Source: Paenibacillus mangrovi
Lineage (GTDB): Bacteria > Bacillota > Bacilli > Paenibacillales > Paenibacillaceae
DNA: 64,000 bases
Assembly: GCF_022898935.1 (NCBI RefSeq)
Contig: NZ_JALIRP010000012.1
Location: 89,043 to 153,042, forward strand
Reading direction: 5' to 3'
The position numbers and the translations under genes were made by a program. This document shows positions 24,601 to 32,662 of this stretch, piece after piece. Below the pieces are notes generated by a model that saw only the letters and a list, made by a program, of their open reading frames with translations, did not search any database and was not told the DNA's origin. Every line of letters starts with the position of its first letter. Positions within the stretch are counted from its first letter, which is position 1.

Positions 24601-27600
24601 CAACAGGTCGTGGGCATTGTAGGCAAACTGGGTTGCTTGGCCCAGCGGATCGACCATTTTGGTAACGCGGTTTAGCGGATCATATGCATAAGTCGTCGTT
24701 TTCCCTGCTTCATCGGTAGACTGGACGACCCGTCCAAGCGCATCCCTCGCGATCGTCGATACCGAGCCGAGCGGATCAATCGTCTTGACGAGAAGACCGC
24801 GTGCGTCGTACTCCATCTTCCACTCCGCTCCATTAGGAGCAGTCATGCGGATAAGACGTCCAGCACCATCATAGCTATAGGCCGTCACTTGTCCAAGAGC
24901 ATCTGTCTGCGCAGTCAATTGTCCCAATGGGTCATAGGTGTACACCACCGCATGCCCGAGCGGATCGGTTTCCTGCGTCAACCGTCCGGCACCGTCATAA
25001 CTGAATCGGGTAACGCCACCTTCTGCATCCATGATCTGGACCGGAAGGTTTCGCCGATCGTATTCGATCCGGGTTTCCGCGCCGCTTGCTTCACTCTGGC
25101 GAATCAGGTTCCCGTTGCCGTCATATTCATACTTGCTGTCATTTCCCTCCGGATCGGTTGCCGATGCGATCCGATTATTGTCATCGTATGCATAGGCCGT
25201 CTCGGCCCCTTTCGGGTCGGTTACTTTGATCAGGTTGCCGATGGCATCATATTCGTATCGGGTTACGCCCCCCAATGCGTCGGTTTCTTTGGACAATCTG
25301 GCATAGCTGTCATACGCATATGTTGTCTTCGATCCCGCCGAATCGGTATAGCCGGTCAGGTTGCTGTCCTTGTCATATTCGTAACGTTCGACCTGCCCCA
25401 AGGCGTCGATTCGTTTCGTAACCCGGTCGCGCGGATCGTATTCGAGGCTCGTCCGCTGTCCGAGCGCATCGATGATGTCGGTTACCCGGTGCAGAGGGTC
25501 CCGGACCATTTCCACCCGGTTGCCGAGCGGGTCCTTCATATAACGGGCAAACCCGTTCGGGTCATTTTCTATTGTCGTCGTTTCGCCACTCGGGTTCACC
25601 ACCGCTTCCGCGATGCCGCGGTCATTCACCACAATCTTCGAAACGCCGCCAAGCGGATCGGTTATAGTCGTCAGATTGCCTTTGCCGTCATAACCGAGCA
25701 TCGTTTTATTCCCCAGCGGGTCAACCACTTCCTCCGGAAGATTGAAAGCATTGTACCGGATTTCGGTCTGATAGCCTTCCGGATCCTTCGCCCGAATCAG
25801 GTTGCCGCTGCCGTCGTACATATACTCCCATACGTTGCCGTTGCGGTCCGTCTTCTGGATCATGTTGTCGTTCGCATCGTAAAGGAAGCGTTCAGTTGTT
25901 CCATCCGGATACGTGGTCGCCGTTTTACGGTAACGATCATCGTAGAAGTGCACGGTTTTGCGGCCTAGCGCATCGGTTGTGATCGTCTTCTTCTCATCCG
26001 GGAAGTACTCGATATCTCCCCATGCTCCAGAAAAATCACGCTGGCGAACGACCCGGTCCTGGTCGTCATATTCGTTAATGAGAGACATCGTTTTATTCGG
26101 ATTGTTAATCTCTGTCATCCGGTGCTTCTCATCATACGTATACGTAATCCGCGCACCGTCTGGAAGAATCATGGCCGTAAGATCATGGTTAACGGCATCA
26201 TACTCATAAGCCGCATAGCGGCCTGTCTGGTCTGTTACCCGAACGACCTTGCCGCCGTCCCCATAAGTCAGCGACAGCTTAGCTCCATCCGTTGAGACTT
26301 CGGTAAGTAGACTGCCTGTATATGACAACTGAATGGTGTTTCCATTGGCATCGGTAATCCGGAACAATTTGCCGTCTTTCCGGTAGGTATAGGTCCACTT
26401 CTGCGGCGTTTGCTGCGTGAAGGTACCATCCGCATTTTTAACGAGCGTATCGTACTGACCTTCCATGCCTTTATAGCGGCCGCCGCCTTCCGGTTCGAAC
26501 CGGAAGCTTGCACCCTCTGGAGACACGGCATAAAGTACCCCGCCCTCATGGAATTCCAACTTCCGTTCATACGTATGGTGCCATCCAACCCCGAAATCCC
26601 CGTCATACCTGTCACGACTGTGATACGTAAGCGTCATGTCGAGTGGCAAAAGCGCCTGAACATCGATATTCGTTTGGTTGAAAATGAAATCGCCTGTGGA
26701 TAGGTTAATCGGATCGAATGCGGCGGCAAAAGGATATCCGTTTCGTCTACCGAATTTCTCCCGAATCCTGCTATCATCATCCCTGCCGATCTCGCCGGCT
26801 TGCCGCGGATTCAATATGAGCAGATTGATATCCTTATCCATCGGGCCGTAACAGACCTGGCCGTTGCAATCCTCCACGGGGAAGCCATTAAAATCGGCAA
26901 TATCGGCGATCTTCTGAACGATGGCGTCCTTCATGATGACGTTATAATAATAGCTGGCGACGACCGCCCAATTGACGCCCCACGAAGGCGACTTGTAGCG
27001 CAGAACACTCAGCGTCTCCGATGCATTCGAACGCTTTTTGTCCAGATCCCTTGTTGCAAAGGCTTGAATTTCCGCGATTTCATAAACAGGCAGCTTAACC
27101 TTGATCTGCCACTCGCCGACGTATTTCCCCGGCTTGTTATCGTCCCGTTCAGGAAAATCGGTAAAGTAGGTGTTGTCTACCGCAATTTTTTTCGCCCAGT
27201 CGGATGTGATCGGACGAACCGGAATATTAGCGGCAAGTGTTTCAACCGTTCCATCATCTACAGTAGTGTTATTGTCCACCCGGCGGATCCGCTTCATCTT
27301 CAGCTCCACTTTGGTGCCGATTTCCGCGATCCCGCGAATGACATGTTCCTCACTCGCCGGATCAGGCACGATCTCCATACCTTTCGGCGCCGGCGGATTG
27401 GGATTTATAATTTTGACTTTGCCATCTTTGCCGTTATTCGGGAACCGTTTCGGCGTAACTTTAATCTGGTAATTGCCTTCCGCAACCGGCTTCCCGTTGA
27501 CTTTGCCGTCCCATATATACTTGTTATTTACCAGGGTCGGATAGGTTTCTTCGTGCAGAACGGCAACGGTAGAACCGTTTTGTTCCAAACTGATGATCGT

Positions 27601-27858
27601 TTCATGCGACTGCTGCGTATCATCATTCGGATCAGGATTATCGAACCTGAAATTGACCTCCGTCTGCCCCCCGTATACGGAGCTGAACGAATCAGGATCA
27701 AGGTGGAGCGACGTTTCCGCAAATGCTCTCGGCAAGTGCTGAGAAGGAACCAAGGGAATTCCTGCGATTAAAATGATGAATGCGAGCAGCGTCTTACCGA
27801 CAGTTCCAAGTCTGTGCAAACGGGCTTTAAGACCTCTGGACTTCAGTGTCTTAATCAT
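21685..27858 (-). CDS. Secreted Rhs/YD-repeat polymorphic toxin (WapA-like)
   Basis: 2057 residues. Residues 1-48 are a long signal peptide (TLLAFIILIAGIPLV, then AFA). Next come a FlgD-like Ig domain (about 55-130), a DUF6531-type domain (GYPFAAAFDPINLSTGDFIF, about 400) and more than twenty RHS/YD repeats (pattern YDxxGNLxxxxDxxG) to about residue 1550. A Gly/Asn-rich insert with HVVPPGFIPPGLAKK (about 1556-1625) follows, then the conserved core end (YARARYYQPEIGRFVSEDTY, NNPLRWIDPSGH) near 1800-1830. The last 228 residues are a variable tip, glycine- and beta-rich (GISAYIKAEAGASIYAGAKI), with no recognised nuclease or deaminase motif. Rhs proteins encapsulate and deliver such toxic tips to neighbouring cells. 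The gene overlaps the SLH-protein stop by 8 bases and shares its c-di-GMP riboswitch. The tip is AT-richer than the core, as expected of an acquired module. Confidence 0.9.
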   Translation of the reverse strand: MIKTLKSRGLKARLHRLGTVGKTLLAFIILIAGIPLVPSQHLPRAFAETSLHLDPDSFSSVYGGQTEVNFRFDNPDPNDDTQQSHETIISLEQNGSTVAVLHEETYPTLVNNKYIWDGKVNGKPVAEGNYQIKVTPKRFPNNGKDGKVKIINPNPPAPKGMEIVPDPASEEHVIRGIAEIGTKVELKMKRIRRVDNNTTVDDGTVETLAANIPVRPITSDWAKKIAVDNTYFTDFPERDDNKPGKYVGEWQIKVKLPVYEIAEIQAFATRDLDKKRSNASETLSVLRYKSPSWGVNWAVVASYYYNVIMKDAIVQKIADIADFNGFPVEDCNGQVCYGPMDKDINLLILNPRQAGEIGRDDDSRIREKFGRRNGYPFAAAFDPINLSTGDFIFNQTNIDVQALLPLDMTLTYHSRDRYDGDFGVGWHHTYERKLEFHEGGVLYAVSPEGASFRFEPEGGGRYKGMEGQYDTLVKNADGTFTQQTPQKWTYTYRKDGKLFRITDANGNTIQLSYTGSLLTEVSTDGAKLSLTYGDGGKVVRVTDQTGRYAAYEYDAVNHDLTAMILPDGARITYTYDEKHRMTEINNPNKTMSLINEYDDQDRVVRQRDFSGAWGDIEYFPDEKKTITTDALGRKTVHFYDDRYRKTATTYPDGTTERFLYDANDNMIQKTDRNGNVWEYMYDGSGNLIRAKDPEGYQTEIRYNAFNLPEEVVDPLGNKTMLGYDGKGNLTTITDPLGGVSKIVVNDRGIAEAVVNPSGETTTIENDPNGFARYMKDPLGNRVEMVRDPLHRVTDIIDALGQRTSLEYDPRDRVTKRIDALGQVERYEYDKDSNLTGYTDSAGSKTTYAYDSYARLSKETDALGGVTRYEYDAIGNLIKVTDPKGAETAYAYDDNNRIASATDPEGNDSKYEYDGNGNLIRQSEASGAETRIEYDRRNLPVQIMDAEGGVTRFSYDGAGRLTQETDPLGHAVVYTYDPLGQLTAQTDALGQVTAYSYDGAGRLIRMTAPNGAEWKMEYDARGLLVKTIDPLGSVSTIARDALGRVVQSTDEAGKTTTYAYDPLNRVTKMVDPLGQATQFAYNAHDLLTGLTDAKGQSTTYAYDPLGRLTQVTNSLGNKTAYAYDSLGNIISKTDALGRVTGYQYNRRSDLIREIAPDQRITELAYDSVGNVTGMTSPDGTVTSYAYDLLSRLTGIQYPDSKHVGYQYDAAGRRTQMTDDLGMTTYTYDALNRLISVRDPNKRTIRYEWTPTGQRSRVEYPDGTSVSYQYDLLDRMTSVTDAAGRTTSYEYDARGLLVSKHLPTLGESNYRYDDAGQLVDLTHRNQFGKILEKMSYAYDPAGNLIRTERMSDGNDEDDDDTNDKEKRIITDYAYDALNQLVQVQRQNEEAGLPSITSYQYDVVGNRTTKSSSWGDLADTENYTYDAAGRLLQMTSGTEINNYRYDPRGNLLEVIQERLQLPDTLKTVAGATYADPTVTANVYDQPADDPAAGLPIHGLDAPLGLMDSVGKWSAPEMIQQYAWDGANRLIRQTNERGDVTQYAYDGDGNRMKMTIDYAHGGKGHGNGNGNGNGNNGNNGNGNNGNGNNGNGNNGNGNNGNGNGKDKCHVVPPGFIPPGLAKKCGQYDEEYPDMHPGGPRDGWEKQYKKEHWELNFTNDVSLALPEPLQVAETDDSKWKQSYVYGAGGERLSMTYLPAYDDNNGWEPSPGEGGAEPGTQPKTLWYMQDALGSVMGLVEKDGRVSARYHYDEFGIPLDDKKFDLNWPGPDNLFGYTGLGYGYNDGLTYARARYYQPEIGRFVSEDTYKGQLSNTLSQNLYVYVENNPLRWIDPSGHYKDSFGAALPVPTDPVKAAEKIKEAQGNWWYAQQMIDRIESGKSTGTIYNKVEYWTAYQESMHGWANRIRSVNHVGISAYIKAEAGASIYAGAKIGVEVKNNKIKLYFIPSYGQAGASATVTGGISLNNDLEGKMSSWTMNEGGAFGALFVGEATLQHDTKYAELHLGGGIGAAAEIYFLPLSVDKEYAASWDLPFNLGGKAGILPTYKGAPNAQEWLNMLNGEGW
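22372..22700 (-). repeat. Rhs core repeat, copy inside the main rhs gene
   Basis: Partner of 21045-21370. Recombination between the two would exchange toxin tip 1 and its immunity gene for tip 2 and its immunity gene, deleting what lies between. Confidence 0.8.
23056..23178 (-). repeat. In-frame tandem repeat encoding Gly/Asn-rich insert
   Basis: A 15-base unit (TTGCCATTTCCGTTA on the plus strand) is repeated about four times with degenerate flanks. It encodes repeating NGNGN on the minus strand inside the rhs gene. The unit is a multiple of three, so copy-number change would keep the frame. Confidence 0.8.
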
Positions 27859-29851
27859 TGAACACTTCCCCTTTCATCGCCAGCCATCGATAAATGACCA
27901 TCGCCGCCTCGGCTCGTGTCGATGTTGCTCCCGGATTTAGACGATCCCCATTCCCCTTGATCAAGCCGCTTTTGATCGTTGCCTGTACGGACGGCTTCGC
28001 CCAATCCCGGACAAGCCCGGCATCCTTATATCCGGCGAGTGAATCGCTCTGTTCATCTTTCTGCAAGCCTGCCGCATTCGCCAGCATCACCATCATCTCT
28101 GCCCGGGTAATCGGAGCACTTGGCTTGAATAAGCCGCCTTCATATCCTTTAATCCATCCTGCTGCCGCCGCCTGCTCTACCCAATCGGCAGCCCAATGAT
28201 CGGCAGGAACGTCGTGGAAGGAATGACGATCCGTAGACTTGACTTCAAGCCCTGCGGCTTGAACCAGCATCTTGGCAAATTGGGCGCGAGTCACCGGTTG
28301 CCCAGGTTCAAACGCTCCATTTTCCATTCCGTTTACGATCCATCTCGAAGCCAGCACTTCCACTTCCTTTTTAGCCCAGTGGCCGTTTATATCCTTAAAG
28401 GAAGGCGAGTACAGGAAAATGCCGTACAATCCCGGCTCCTGAACCTTGGTGTGCACGGTTTTCCATAATGCATCAACCGTTCCCCCACAATAAACCCAGC
28501 GACCAGAGCTCTCATCAAAGCGGTAAATGCCCGCACGGTTCGCCATGTCAGCATTATTCAGGGACTGCTCCAGTTCAAAGGTTAATGAAGCAGGCTTCAT
28601 CAGCTTGGCATCGGCCGTCCACTTCCACGCAACGCCTGTCCAGGACAAGCCTTTCGGAAGCTGATCGGAATGGATGTTGCTGATCTTTTCCAACGTTACC
28701 CGGGTATCGGACTCAAACGTTCCCTGGTCGAATTCGAGCCGGACGGCTTGTCCCTTTGCCGCGACGCCTCCACTCGGCCCAATCACGGTGTAGTCTGTCT
28801 GTGTGCCGCCACTTGCCGGCGGAGAATCCGTCTTCTCTGTTCGGATAATCTCACGGCTAACCAATTTCCCGTTATTCACGAATGCAAGCTTATCCCCATT
28901 AAAGCCTATGAATCCTGTAGGTTTCGTCAAGCCCAAGCTGTATGTTTGGCCGCTCTTCAAGTCCACGGCGCGCATGATCGGTGTATCACCGGAAGCTTCT
29001 AACCAGACAGCCGTTCCGTTAGAGATACTCATTTCTACATATTCGTACTGACCACGCTTCACAGGCTTCGTCAGATCTACCGGCTTCGGATTACTGCTGC
29101 TTAAATCTATGTATGTGTACTTCCCTCTTCCGTCCAGGTCGCTCTGCATCCACAAAACCTCTTCGCCGTTATAAACGAAACGTGCTACATATTCGGTATA
29201 TGGCAGGTCCACAATTTTGCTATGCTTGCCTGTGGCAATGCTATATTCGTATAAATCTCCGTCTTCTCCGCCCTTGTAGATAACACGTCCATTCTTGACC
29301 ACAGGATCACGCCCCAGGCCTAGGTCTGTTAACGTTCCGGTTGCCAGATTATACAGACTCATTGTATAGGATGGAAAGGTCTGCCAGACAACATCATTGA
29401 CATCCATCGACGGCGTGCTGTTCTGGCCTGTGTTTTGGTTAAGCTTGGTTTCTTTTTTCGTACTGACATTGTAGCTGTATACGTCCCAATTCAAATTCAC
29501 GGCATCATCGCTGTCATTCCGTTTATCGATCCAGACGACGGTTGCCTCCCCTTTTCCATTGATGCCGACGTTAGGCGAATCAGTCATCTTTCCGTGGGTC
29601 GTAATCGCCTGGGTCTGTCCGGTTCTAGTATTTCCATAAAAAATTTGACCTCTGAGTTTACCACTGTTTCCACGCCACACCACGTGTTCGCCATCGATCT
29701 TGATGTTGCTACCGACGATCGACAACGATGAAGTTTCATCCTTATAGGTATAGACGGTCTCTGCAGAAGCAAGCTGCCCTTCGGGGATCACCCCCCCTAA
29801 CAATCCCGCCGTAAGCAGGACTATTATCCATTTTTTAGTTGCTTTGTTCAT
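27851..29851 (-). CDS. SLH-anchored beta-propeller surface protein, partner of the Rhs toxin
   Basis: 666 residues. A signal peptide (about 1-30, ending ASA) is followed by a TolB-like propeller of repeated WxD/GxxVVW blades (40-340) and a ZU5-like domain (GPSGGVAAKGQAVRLEFDQG, about 360-475). Three SLH domains finish the protein: FKDINGHWAKKEVEVLASRW, FHDVPADHWAADWVEQAAAA and the YKDAGLVRDWAKPSVQATIK region. SLH domains bind pyruvylated secondary wall polymer, so this protein sits on the cell surface. It is the first gene of the riboswitch-led operon and overlaps rhs by 8 bases. A role in displaying or anchoring the Rhs protein is inferred from this linkage. AAAGGAGG precedes the start. Confidence 0.9.
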   Translation of the reverse strand: MNKATKKWIIVLLTAGLLGGVIPEGQLASAETVYTYKDETSSLSIVGSNIKIDGEHVVWRGNSGKLRGQIFYGNTRTGQTQAITTHGKMTDSPNVGINGKGEATVVWIDKRNDSDDAVNLNWDVYSYNVSTKKETKLNQNTGQNSTPSMDVNDVVWQTFPSYTMSLYNLATGTLTDLGLGRDPVVKNGRVIYKGGEDGDLYEYSIATGKHSKIVDLPYTEYVARFVYNGEEVLWMQSDLDGRGKYTYIDLSSSNPKPVDLTKPVKRGQYEYVEMSISNGTAVWLEASGDTPIMRAVDLKSGQTYSLGLTKPTGFIGFNGDKLAFVNNGKLVSREIIRTEKTDSPPASGGTQTDYTVIGPSGGVAAKGQAVRLEFDQGTFESDTRVTLEKISNIHSDQLPKGLSWTGVAWKWTADAKLMKPASLTFELEQSLNNADMANRAGIYRFDESSGRWVYCGGTVDALWKTVHTKVQEPGLYGIFLYSPSFKDINGHWAKKEVEVLASRWIVNGMENGAFEPGQPVTRAQFAKMLVQAAGLEVKSTDRHSFHDVPADHWAADWVEQAAAAGWIKGYEGGLFKPSAPITRAEMMVMLANAAGLQKDEQSDSLAGYKDAGLVRDWAKPSVQATIKSGLIKGNGDRLNPGATSTRAEAAMVIYRWLAMKGEVFND

Positions 29852-29872
29852 GTTTTTCCTCCTTTGGACAGC

Positions 29873-29996
29873 AAAAAACCAAGCTTACTGAGTAACCCGG
29901 CTATCTGGTCATGAATAGGCTTTCATGACGGAAGACCCGTGGCTTTGCGTCCCCGACTTTCGTACGGGTTTGCCTTTGTTCAAATACTTGGTTTAG
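29873..29996 (-). ncRNA. Cyclic di-GMP-I (GEMM) riboswitch leading the SLH-rhs operon
   Basis: On the minus strand the GEMM-I conserved core is present in order: GGCAAACC, a GAAA tetraloop in CCCGTACGAAAGTCGGG, GGGACGCAAAGCC, a variable hairpin (TCATGAAAGCCTATTCATGA), and GATAGCCGGGTTACT. An outer AAACCAAG/CTTGGTTT pair (29987-29994 with 29876-29883) closes the element and runs straight into TTTTTT, 20 bases before the SLH start. Ligand binding may thus favour termination (OFF switch), but the direction of control is inference. Confidence 0.92.
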
Positions 29997-30006
29997 TGCT
30001 TTTTAC

Positions 30007-30035
30007 ATAGTACAAATAATCTATTAAACACCCAA
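30007..30035 (-). promoter_or_regulatory. Promoter of the riboswitch-led SLH-rhs operon
   Basis: Minus strand TTGGGT (30030-30035) and TACTAT (30007-30012) with 17-base spacing, placing the transcript start just before the aptamer. Confidence 0.65.
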
Positions 30036-30184
30036 TATTATACATAGGGTTACAGATAGTGACAATATCAGTAATGATATATAGTTCTATATACCTATGT
30101 AAGCAAAACAAGTCTATATGAAAGGTTCTGAAGAGACAGTATCAAAAGGTTAACAAAGGTTGACAGGGGAAAAGAACGAAAAAA

Positions 30185-30229
30185 AGCCGGGTCGATCATC
30201 AGGTGAATATCCTGGAAATCGTTCGGCTT
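30185..30229 (-). terminator. Y-shaped terminator family, copy 1 (behind GNAT gene)
   Basis: Minus strand AAGCCG..CGAT pairs with ATCG..CGGCTT around an inner CAGG/CCTG hairpin, followed by TTTTTTT. Lies 46 bases behind the GNAT stop. Shares sequence with copies at 30862, 35304, 36899 and 50437. Confidence 0.8.
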
Positions 30230-30274
30230 GGTGGAAACATGTATTCAGATATAAAATTTGGTTCAATTTGATTA

Positions 30275-30811
30275 CTATAAGCTATGCGTTGGAAGCAAGG
30301 AGTATACGTTCGTATCATAAGGAACATGATTTTGATACATATAATTTCTAAGAACACCTTCTTTTTCAAAACCCAATTTGGTTAATAACACATTAGATGC
30401 TTTATTTTCTGTAAAAACAACGGCTCCAATACGAGTTAAACCAAGCTCATTAAATCCGTATGATATCACTTTTAGAACAGCTTCAGTAGCATACCCATTT
30501 CCCCATTGATCAGGTAAAAATGCATAAGCTATTTCAGCTCTCTTATGTTCAGAAGACCAGTCTTGAAATCCAATCGTTCCAATAATCCCTTCTCTTTCTT
30601 TGATTTCAATCCCCCATTTAATTCCTCGTTTTTCCTTGTGGTTGTTTGAAAAATTCTTAATAATATTCTTAACCTGTTCTATATTTGTTAATGGATTTTG
30701 CCCATAATAACGTAGTACATCCTCATTTGAAAAACAATTCAATATCCCTTGTGCATCATCTTCTATTAGTTCTCTCAAGATTAGTCTTTCTGTTTCTAAT
30801 ATAGGAAACAT
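30275..30811 (-). CDS. GNAT N-acetyltransferase (RimJ/RimL type)
   Basis: A 178-residue GNAT enzyme of the RimJ/RimL subgroup. It has the N-terminal ETERLILRELIEDDAQGILN, the acetyl-CoA motif region AYAFLPDQWGNGYATEAVLK (Q/RxxGxG/A) and the late GAVVFTENKASNVLLTKLGF segment. It should acetylate an amino group on a protein N-terminus or small molecule; the substrate is unknown. It is a single-gene unit with its own Y-shaped terminator in the AT-rich accessory stretch between the Rhs locus and the ABC operon. Confidence 0.9.
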   Translation of the reverse strand: MFPILETERLILRELIEDDAQGILNCFSNEDVLRYYGQNPLTNIEQVKNIIKNFSNNHKEKRGIKWGIEIKEREGIIGTIGFQDWSSEHKRAEIAYAFLPDQWGNGYATEAVLKVISYGFNELGLTRIGAVVFTENKASNVLLTKLGFEKEGVLRNYMYQNHVPYDTNVYSLLPTHSL

Positions 30812-30861
30812 TCTCCCACTCCTTTTGCTTTCACTTGTTCTTCTAAAATACTGTATAGTAA

Positions 30862-30905
30862 TGCCGAGCGATCACCAGGTGAAATGCCTGGAAATCGTCC
30901 GGCTT
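30862..30905 (-). terminator. Y-shaped terminator family, copy 2 (behind ABC permease)
   Basis: Minus strand AGCCGGACGAT and ATCGCTCGGC pair around inner CCAGGCATT../CCTGG. Closely related to copy 1, but the T-run is absent (ATTAC). Lies 49 bases behind the permease stop. Confidence 0.7.
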
Positions 30906-30953
30906 GCATCACATTTTATTTGCTTAACGACAAAACATTGAAAACCCTAAATT

Positions 30954-31658
30954 CTAAATGTCTCCTACGCGCTCAGCTGTCATTAGCGAAAGGGTTAGAC
31001 TAAGTGCTCCCAATATACACAGTACAGCAATGACATGATTAGGATCTATATTGAACATCGGAGAGAAATTAGGCAGCTGCATAGATGCAATAGAGCAAAT
31101 AACTGCTGGAACTACAGCTTTTTCCAAAATTCCAAAGGTAAAAAGCGGAATGAAACTGATCAAGGTGATAATAACGGAACGAACAATCATACCACCCAAA
31201 TACGTTGTGATATCCGAAGAAGTCAATTGCCATGTAAAAATTGAAAACATCCCGTCTAAGACATATGTTGCTATACCGGATAATAAGAAGGATACGATCG
31301 TGGCAAGAATAACAAGAAGGGAGATCAACAGCACTTTTGCCAAAAACAGCTTTTGACGGCTAAGAGGATATGTGAAAGATAGAAAGATCGTTTTATTTTT
31401 ATATTCTTCGATGAAAACTTGATTGATCAAAGACGCTCCGAACAGGACCCATCCCATTTGGATGGATTGCATGAGCACAAAAAACGAATCAAAACTTTTT
31501 CCAAAGTCTGGATTTACCGTCTTAACGAAAAAGGTTGGCAAAAATAACATGACAAGCAAATAAATGGCCAGTTCAATCATGATCATGCTTTGCTTTAATT
31601 TTCTCCATTCCAATCCCATTAATTTAAACAACGTTGCCACCCCCATGAATTTGCTCAT
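30954..31658 (-). CDS. ABC-2 type transporter permease
   Basis: About 234 residues with six predicted membrane segments (for example LAIYLLVMLFLPTFF, VLLISLLVILATIVSFLL, AVLCILGALSLTLSL). It begins inside the end of the ATPase gene. The start is uncertain: ATG 31658 (MSKFMGVATLF) has GGAAG upstream, while ATG 31646 is nearer the family start MGLEWRKLKQ. The pairing with a BcrA-like ATPase points to export or self-protection against a membrane-active peptide. Last gene of a five-gene operon with kinase, regulator and phosphotransferase. Confidence 0.85.
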   Translation of the reverse strand: MSKFMGVATLFKLMGLEWRKLKQSMIMIELAIYLLVMLFLPTFFVKTVNPDFGKSFDSFFVLMQSIQMGWVLFGASLINQVFIEEYKNKTIFLSFTYPLSRQKLFLAKVLLISLLVILATIVSFLLSGIATYVLDGMFSIFTWQLTSSDITTYLGGMIVRSVIITLISFIPLFTFGILEKAVVPAVICSIASMQLPNFSPMFNIDPNHVIAVLCILGALSLTLSLMTAERVGDI

Positions 31659-32547
31659 AATAATAATCTTCCAGTGAGCTCGTATGCTTGAGTATTTCCT
31701 CAATCCCTATATCATGGAGAGCTAACATTTTTGAAATATCAATTTGGGATATAGATAAATCGTAGATCCGAATGGTGTTCCCTTGGATGATTTTCATATT
31801 CGAGATTTGAAGCTCATTTTCAAGCAAATAAACTGTTTTTTGCACATCCGTCGTCACAAGCTCAATGTAATCTGTTCGCTGTTTGCGTATTTCCGCCATA
31901 GTAACTTCATTCAATAGTCTTCCGTGATTCATGACTCCGATTCTGTCGACGATTTGTTCCATTTCCCCCAAAATGTGACTTGAAAGCAGAAAGGTAATCC
32001 CATATTCCTTGTTCAGCATGCGGATCAAATCACGAATATCTTTGATTCCAATAGGATCTAGCCCATTTGTGGGTTCATCTAGAATAAGGAGCTCAGGCTT
32101 TGTAATCATCGCTCTGGCAATCCCAAGCCGCTGCTTCATCCCAAGCGAAAAATCCTTTACGAGCTTATCCTCGACCCCTTTCAAATGAACCATATCCAAA
32201 GCTTCCTTTATGGCGTGCTCATCGTAAAACCCTAAATATTCACAATGAATCTTCAGATTCTCAAGCGCTTTTAAATGTTCAAAAAAGATCGGATATTCAA
32301 TAATGCTCCCAACACGTTTTAAAGTATTCTTCAACTTTGCTGTCAGCCGTTGACCAAACAACTCGATCTCCCCGCTGGAAGGCAAGGTGATTCCAGTAAG
32401 CATTTTCATAATGGTCGTTTTTCCCGCACCGTTTTGCCCCAGAAAACCGTATATTTCCCCTTTTTTGATCCGAAGATTAATATTCGAAACGATCTCATGC
32501 CCTTTCACTTTTTTCGCGAGCCTATTTGTTCGAACAACGTAATCCAT
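31624..32547 (-). CDS. ABC transporter ATP-binding protein (BcrA-like)
   Basis: A 307-residue ATPase with Walker A GQNGAGKTT, signature FSLGMKQRLG, Walker B LLILDEPTNGLDP and the H-loop SSHILGEME. The C-terminal 80-residue extension is typical of BcrA/lantibiotic-immunity type ATPases. The start at 32547 (MDYVVRTNRL) has AAAGGAGG 7 bases upstream; the frame extends 11 codons further without a site. It overlaps the permease. Bacitracin- or lantibiotic-type resistance is the likely role, from family resemblance and the adjacent two-component system. Confidence 0.92.
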   Translation of the reverse strand: MDYVVRTNRLAKKVKGHEIVSNINLRIKKGEIYGFLGQNGAGKTTIMKMLTGITLPSSGEIELFGQRLTAKLKNTLKRVGSIIEYPIFFEHLKALENLKIHCEYLGFYDEHAIKEALDMVHLKGVEDKLVKDFSLGMKQRLGIARAMITKPELLILDEPTNGLDPIGIKDIRDLIRMLNKEYGITFLLSSHILGEMEQIVDRIGVMNHGRLLNEVTMAEIRKQRTDYIELVTTDVQKTVYLLENELQISNMKIIQGNTIRIYDLSISQIDISKMLALHDIGIEEILKHTSSLEDYYYEQIHGGGNVV

Positions 32548-32662
32548 AATTTGGCCTCCTTTCGTATCTACTTTTATCATAGACAGTAAGTATCTCTTAT
32601 CTCTTTCCCAATCCTTACAAATTTCTTAAGAAATACAAAAAGGGCGTTTCCCCTTGGATAGA

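Noticed and set aside
23044..27771. Long plus-strand open frames opposite the rhs gene (up to about 359 codons)
   Set aside because: They are mirror frames of the repetitive YD-repeat coding strand, lack ribosome sites and have no recognisable products.
30862..30905. Hairpin considered as a transposon end
   Set aside because: No transposase, no target duplication, and the other family members sit directly behind genes with T-runs, so terminators are the simpler explanation.
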